This document shows, one piece after another, positions 60,675 through 64,000 of a stretch of DNA of 64,000 nucleotides. A model generated the notes under the pieces. The model made no database searches. It worked only from the letters and a program-made list of their open reading frames with translations, and had not been told where the DNA came from. Made by a program: the position numbers and the translations under genes. Numbering within the stretch: the stretch's first letter is position 1; each line of letters begins with the position of its first letter. The stretch is from Pseudoalteromonas apostichopi (GTDB lineage: Bacteria > Pseudomonadota > Gammaproteobacteria > Enterobacterales > Alteromonadaceae): positions 3,162,001 to 3,226,000 of the forward strand of contig NZ_AP028065.1 in NCBI RefSeq assembly GCF_030297135.1, in the 5' to 3' direction.

Positions 60675-60747
60675 TAATAATTTTTCCAACCTTGGCTGAC
60701 TTCTGTCATAATAGAGCGTTAGTGATTTAAAATGACCTTTAGTAACG

Positions 60748-61338
60748 ATGGCCACAAAACGTATCAGTGATGAACAGTTAGTCGAAATCATAGAAGCTGC
60801 GATTTTTGTTGCTGGAAAACCCGTGTCTAAACGGCATTTAAAAGAAACAGTATTAGCTGATTTAAGCGTATCTATGCCACGCATTAATAATGCAATTGAA
60901 CAGATTCAAACGCATTATCAAACCAGAGGTATCAAGCTTGTTGCAGTAGGTAGCGGTTATAGATTTCAGGCCTGTGCGAGTTTAGCACCTTGGCTGGCAA
61001 ACTTATGGCAAGAGCGCGCACCTAAATACTCAAGAGCACTATTAGAAACTTTATCCTTGATTGCCTACAGGCAACCTATTACCCGTGGTGAAATTGAACA
61101 AGTACGGGGAGTAACCGTTGGCTCAGGGATTATTAAAACCTTATTAGAAAGAGAGTGGGTAAGGGTTGTGGGCCACAAAGAAGTGCCAGGTCGCCCTGCT
61201 TTGTATGCAACAACATCCGCTTTCTTAGACTATTTTTCATTAGCTGGTTTAGATGAATTACCACCATTACCTGAACTTCAGGAGAGTAAAATCAACCAGC
61301 TATTGAGCGATCCTTCTGTGAGAGAACTATCTGAATGA
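60748..61338 (+). CDS. scpB: Segregation and condensation protein B
   Basis: Winged-helix partner of ScpA in SMC complexes. 196 aa. LVEIIEAAIFVAGKPVSKRHLKE, YRFQACASLAPWLANLW, LSLIAYRQPITRGEIEQVRGV and VVGHKEVPGRPALYATT match ScpB. Cotranscribed with rluB (4-bp overlap), the usual partner, but scpA is 55 kb to the left. Confidence 0.94.
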   Translation: MATKRISDEQLVEIIEAAIFVAGKPVSKRHLKETVLADLSVSMPRINNAIEQIQTHYQTRGIKLVAVGSGYRFQACASLAPWLANLWQERAPKYSRALLETLSLIAYRQPITRGEIEQVRGVTVGSGIIKTLLEREWVRVVGHKEVPGRPALYATTSAFLDYFSLAGLDELPPLPELQESKINQLLSDPSVRELSE

Positions 61339-62207
61339 GTAATTTAGAAACTGAAAAGTTACAAAAAGTATTAGCCCGTGCAGGCGTGGGTTCACGTCGT
61401 GAAATGGAAAAATACATCGATGCCAACCGCGTGAGCGTGAATGGTAAAGTGGCGCGTTTAGGCGACCGTGTAGAAACAACCGATGTGATTCGTGTTGACG
61501 GTCACGTGGTAAAAATTGAAGACAAAGCTGACCGTATTTGTCGTGTGCTTATGTATAACAAACCAGAAGGTGAGTTATGTACACGTAAAGATCCGGAAGG
61601 CCGCCGTACGGTATTTGATCGCTTACCACGTGTTGATGGCGAGCGCTGGATAGCGGTAGGTCGTTTAGATATTAATACCGCAGGATTAATGCTGTTCACC
61701 AATGATGGTGAACTTGCAAATCGTTTAATGCACCCAAGTTACGAAGTAGAGCGTGAATACTCTGCTCGTGTATTCGGCGAAGTAACTAATGATACGCTGC
61801 GCACTTTAACAAAAGGTGTTGAACTTGATGATGGCCCTGCAAAATTCTTGAACATCAAACCTATGGGTGGTGAGGGGATCAATCGTTGGTTCAATGTCAC
61901 ATTAACTGAAGGTCGTAACCGCGAAGTACGTCGTTTATGGCAATCACAAGATGTTGAAGTATCGCGTCTTATCCGTATTCGTTACGGTAAGTTAGAGCTT
62001 GATAAGCGCTTACCTCAAGGTGGTTGGGCTGAGCTTGATTTAGATACGGTAAACTATTTACGTAAAACAGTACAACTAGGCCGCGAAACGCAAACTAAGC
62101 TGTCGGTTATTCCTGAAAAGCGTAAAGACAAGCGTGCTAAAATTAACCAAATTCGTAAGGCGGTTAAAAAGCACAATCAACGCGCTAAACAAACTAAACG
62201 TCGTTAA
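61335..62207 (+). CDS. rluB: 23S rRNA pseudouridine-2605 synthase
   Basis: 290 aa. N-terminal S4 domain (LQKVLARAGVGSRREMEKYI), catalytic Asp in GRLDINTAGLMLFTNDGE, then RKDPEGRRTVFDRLP and NREVRRLWQSQDVEVSRL. A Lys/Arg-rich tail ends the protein. Start overlaps the scpB stop (ATGA), so both are translationally coupled. Together with scpB it ends a unit that in relatives begins with scpA. Confidence 0.96.
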   Translation: MSNLETEKLQKVLARAGVGSRREMEKYIDANRVSVNGKVARLGDRVETTDVIRVDGHVVKIEDKADRICRVLMYNKPEGELCTRKDPEGRRTVFDRLPRVDGERWIAVGRLDINTAGLMLFTNDGELANRLMHPSYEVEREYSARVFGEVTNDTLRTLTKGVELDDGPAKFLNIKPMGGEGINRWFNVTLTEGRNREVRRLWQSQDVEVSRLIRIRYGKLELDKRLPQGGWAELDLDTVNYLRKTVQLGRETQTKLSVIPEKRKDKRAKINQIRKAVKKHNQRAKQTKRR

Positions 62208-62256
62208 TCAATAATATAGCGGTTTGCAGATAAAGCGATTTATTTGCAAACTGGCA

Positions 62257-62288
62257 TAAAAAAAGCAGCGATATCGCTGCTTTTTTTG
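62257..62288. terminator. Bidirectional terminator between rluB and ald
   Basis: AAAAGCAGCGAT pairs with ATCGCTGCTTTT with no spacer bases between the arms; A- and T-runs on either side. Confidence 0.92.
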
Positions 62289-62302
62289 TTTCACAATGCT
62301 AA

Positions 62303-63424
62303 TTAAGCATTTTCAACAGCTGTACGTGGGTCAACATATTCCATGTTGAAAGCTTCAGCTACTTCTTTATAAGTAACTTGGCCTTTGATCACGTTTAAGC
62401 CTTTTAAGAAGTTTGCATCGTCAAGAAGCGCTTTCTTGTAGCCTTTGTTAGCAAGGTTGATGATGAACGGTAATGTTGCGTTGTTAAGTGCAAACGTCGA
62501 AGTACGTGGTACAGCACCTGGCATGTTAGCAACACAGTAGTGAACAACTTCATCAACGATGAAAGTAGGATCAGCATGAGTTGTCGCTTTAGAAGTTGCG
62601 ATACAACCACCTTGGTCGATTGCAACGTCAACGATTGCAGAACCAGGTTTCATTGCTTTGATGTGCTCAGCCGTAACTAGTTTAGGCGCTGCAGCACCAG
62701 GGATTAATACGCCACCGATCACAAGGTCAGCTTCTAGTACGTGTTTTTCTAACGCGTCAGCTGTAGAGTAGATAGCTTTAACTTTATTACCGAACTGCGC
62801 ATCTAATGCACGTAATACATCGATGTTACGGTCAAGAACAACAACATCAGCACCTAGGCCAACAGCCATTTGCGCTGCGCTACGACCAACCATGCCGCCG
62901 CCGATAACAACTACTTTAGCTGGCTCAACACCTGGTACACCACCAAGTAACATACCACGGCCGTGGTTTGCTTTTTCAAGCGCTTGTGCACCAGCTTGAA
63001 TAGACATACGACCTGCAACTTCACTCATAGGAGCTAGAAGTGGTAAACCGCCACGTGAATCAGTTACTGTTTCGTAAGCGATACATACTGCGCCACTTTT
63101 AACAAGGTCTTCAGTTTGTGGAAGATCCGGTGCTAAGTGAAGGTAAGTAAATAGAATTTGGTCTTCGCGTAACATAGCACGCTCAACAGCTTGTGGCTCT
63201 TTTACTTTAACGATCATTTCAGCTTTAGCAAAAACGTCTGCTGCTGTTGGTAAAATTTCAGCACCAGCCGCAATATAATCTTCGTTCGTAAAGCCAATGC
63301 CCATACCAGCATCAGTCTCAACAAACACTTGGTGGCCATGGTTTACTAGTTCACGAACACTCGCAGGAACCATACCTACACGGTATTCATGGTTTTTGAT
63401 TTCTTTAGGTACACCAATAATCAT
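62303..63424 (-). CDS. ald: Alanine dehydrogenase
   Basis: NAD-dependent interconversion of alanine and pyruvate plus ammonia. 373 aa. MIIGVPKEIKNHEYRVGMVPAS at the start, AYETVTDSRGGLPLLAPMSEVAGRMS, the Rossmann motif VVIGGGMVGRSAAQMAVGLGADVVVLDRN and VIGGVLIPGAAAPKLVT. Divergent from lrp with a 142-bp gap, suggesting direct control by Lrp. Confidence 0.97.
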   Translation of the reverse strand: MIIGVPKEIKNHEYRVGMVPASVRELVNHGHQVFVETDAGMGIGFTNEDYIAAGAEILPTAADVFAKAEMIVKVKEPQAVERAMLREDQILFTYLHLAPDLPQTEDLVKSGAVCIAYETVTDSRGGLPLLAPMSEVAGRMSIQAGAQALEKANHGRGMLLGGVPGVEPAKVVVIGGGMVGRSAAQMAVGLGADVVVLDRNIDVLRALDAQFGNKVKAIYSTADALEKHVLEADLVIGGVLIPGAAAPKLVTAEHIKAMKPGSAIVDVAIDQGGCIATSKATTHADPTFIVDEVVHYCVANMPGAVPRTSTFALNNATLPFIINLANKGYKKALLDDANFLKGLNVIKGQVTYKEVAEAFNMEYVDPRTAVENA

Positions 63425-63566
63425 AGTTTTTCGCCTTAATAGAACGGGATAAAATTTTTGACTATTATATTCATGACTAGCCAGTGTGTCTCACCTTTTT
63501 TTAATGTGCTTCTAGTGATATAATCTAAAAATAACTTAAAAACAGTGCAAAACTCTGGTTTGGCTT

Positions 63567-64000
63567 ATGCATCAATTACTCGACAGAATAGACCGTAAAA
63601 TATTAATGGAATTACAGCACGATGGTCGGATCTCTAACGTAGAGCTGGCAAGGCGTGTAGGGCTAAGTGCCACCCCGTGTTTAGAGCGTGTAAAAAAGCT
63701 TGAAAGGGAGGGGTATATACTCGGATATAAAGCGGTAGTAGATCCTGCTAAGCTTGGGCAGGGTTTATCCGTTTATGTAGAAGTGACCATCACCAAAACA
63801 TCACCTGATGTGTTCGAAGAGTTTAACGCCGCTGTTAAAAAGCACGACGAAATTATTGAATGTCACTTGGTGTCGGGTAATTTCGACTTTTTATTAAAAA
63901 CGCGGGTAAATGATATGTCGGAATATCGAAATGTACTAGGCGATATTCTACTAAAACTACCTAATGTCAGTGAAAGCCGAACGTATGTGGTAATGGAAGA
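63567..64000 (+). CDS. lrp: Leucine-responsive regulatory protein (cut by window edge)
   Basis: Reading from ATG at 63567: MHQLLDRIDRKILMELQHDG, helix-turn-helix RISNVELARRVGLSATPCLERVKKLEREGYI, then the ligand (RAM) domain with EECHLVSG-like IIECHLVSGNFDFLLKTRV. It matches E. coli Lrp closely over about 144 residues; the last ~20 residues lie beyond the window. The N-terminus is about 10 residues shorter than in E. coli. Divergent partner of ald, a known target in related bacteria. Confidence 0.94.
   Translation, partial: MHQLLDRIDRKILMELQHDGRISNVELARRVGLSATPCLERVKKLEREGYILGYKAVVDPAKLGQGLSVYVEVTITKTSPDVFEEFNAAVKKHDEIIECHLVSGNFDFLLKTRVNDMSEYRNVLGDILLKLPNVSESRTYVVME

Noticed and set aside
1..64000. 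Prophage, transposon, CRISPR-Cas or classical defence island
   Set aside because: No transposase, integrase, phage structural, Cas, restriction or toxin-antitoxin proteins are recognisable; the XRE regulator at 26855 is paired with a membrane protein, not a toxin.
1..64000. tRNA or rRNA genes
   Set aside because: I looked in the intergenic gaps for cloverleaf-like segments and CCA-ended stems and saw none; nearly all the longer gaps are explained by promoters, leaders and terminators. A tRNAscan run would settle this.

Overview
The window is about 64 kb of a gammaproteobacterial chromosome, most likely from a marine Alteromonadales bacterium close to Pseudoalteromonas. The evidence is moderate GC (roughly 40%), TonB-dependent receptors, a laminarinase-like GH16 lipoprotein, 7TMR-DISM signalling proteins, DUF2999 and DUF3718-type small proteins, a Lrp/alanine dehydrogenase pair, and gammaproteobacterial pairs such as metG/apbC, yfbV/ackA-pta and yffB-dapE. 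Genus is inferred from protein character only. I see no rRNA, tRNA, CRISPR array, prophage or insertion sequence.

Layout. 1-3235: left-running trp operon (trpE-trpG-trpD, cut by the window edge). Its leader holds two complete trp attenuators in series, each with its own Trp-Trp-Trp leader peptide. 3409-5726: divergent rnm-yciO-scpA operon. 5940-10970: small accessory genes (secreted protein, GNAT, O-acyltransferase, cytochrome b561 + YceI, periplasmic binding protein). 11334-20263: alpha/beta-hydrolase-like protein, acetoacetate-decarboxylase-like protein, large FAD oxidoreductase, TonB receptor and hybrid histidine kinase, which read like one uptake, metabolism and sensing unit. 20353-25064: an isocitrate dehydrogenase with a divergent coenzyme pocket, a Cys/His-rich unknown protein, a LysR regulator and the IDH kinase/phosphatase aceK. 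25117-29266: quinone oxidoreductase, XRE/membrane-protein module, short signal peptidase I and SGNH-like lipoprotein.

29338-39903: metG and apbC (divergent), a GH16 + TonB-receptor beta-glucan locus behind two LacI-type operators, then dcd. 40037-45658: EAL phosphodiesterase, HExxH protein, tRNA-acp transferase TapT, lone Hpt protein and alaA. 45684-48584: left-running cell-envelope operon with lpoB and ycfL. 48718-52642: DMT exporter, M15 peptidase, dapE, an ArsC-like protein, an EIIA-like protein that has lost both active histidines, and an ACT protein. 52853-59212: pta-ackA, yfbV, rlmA, a CbiM-like membrane protein and xthA. 59456-60616: DUF3718 and EF-hand secreted proteins. 60748-62207: scpB-rluB. 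62303-64000: divergent ald and lrp.

Main points for a second look: the tandem trp attenuators; scpA and scpB, normally neighbours, lying 55 kb apart; the 11.3-20.3 kb cluster; the IDH/AceK pair; the degenerate EIIA protein; the GH16 operator pair spaced by four helical turns; and a pair of inverted DnaA boxes upstream of pta.
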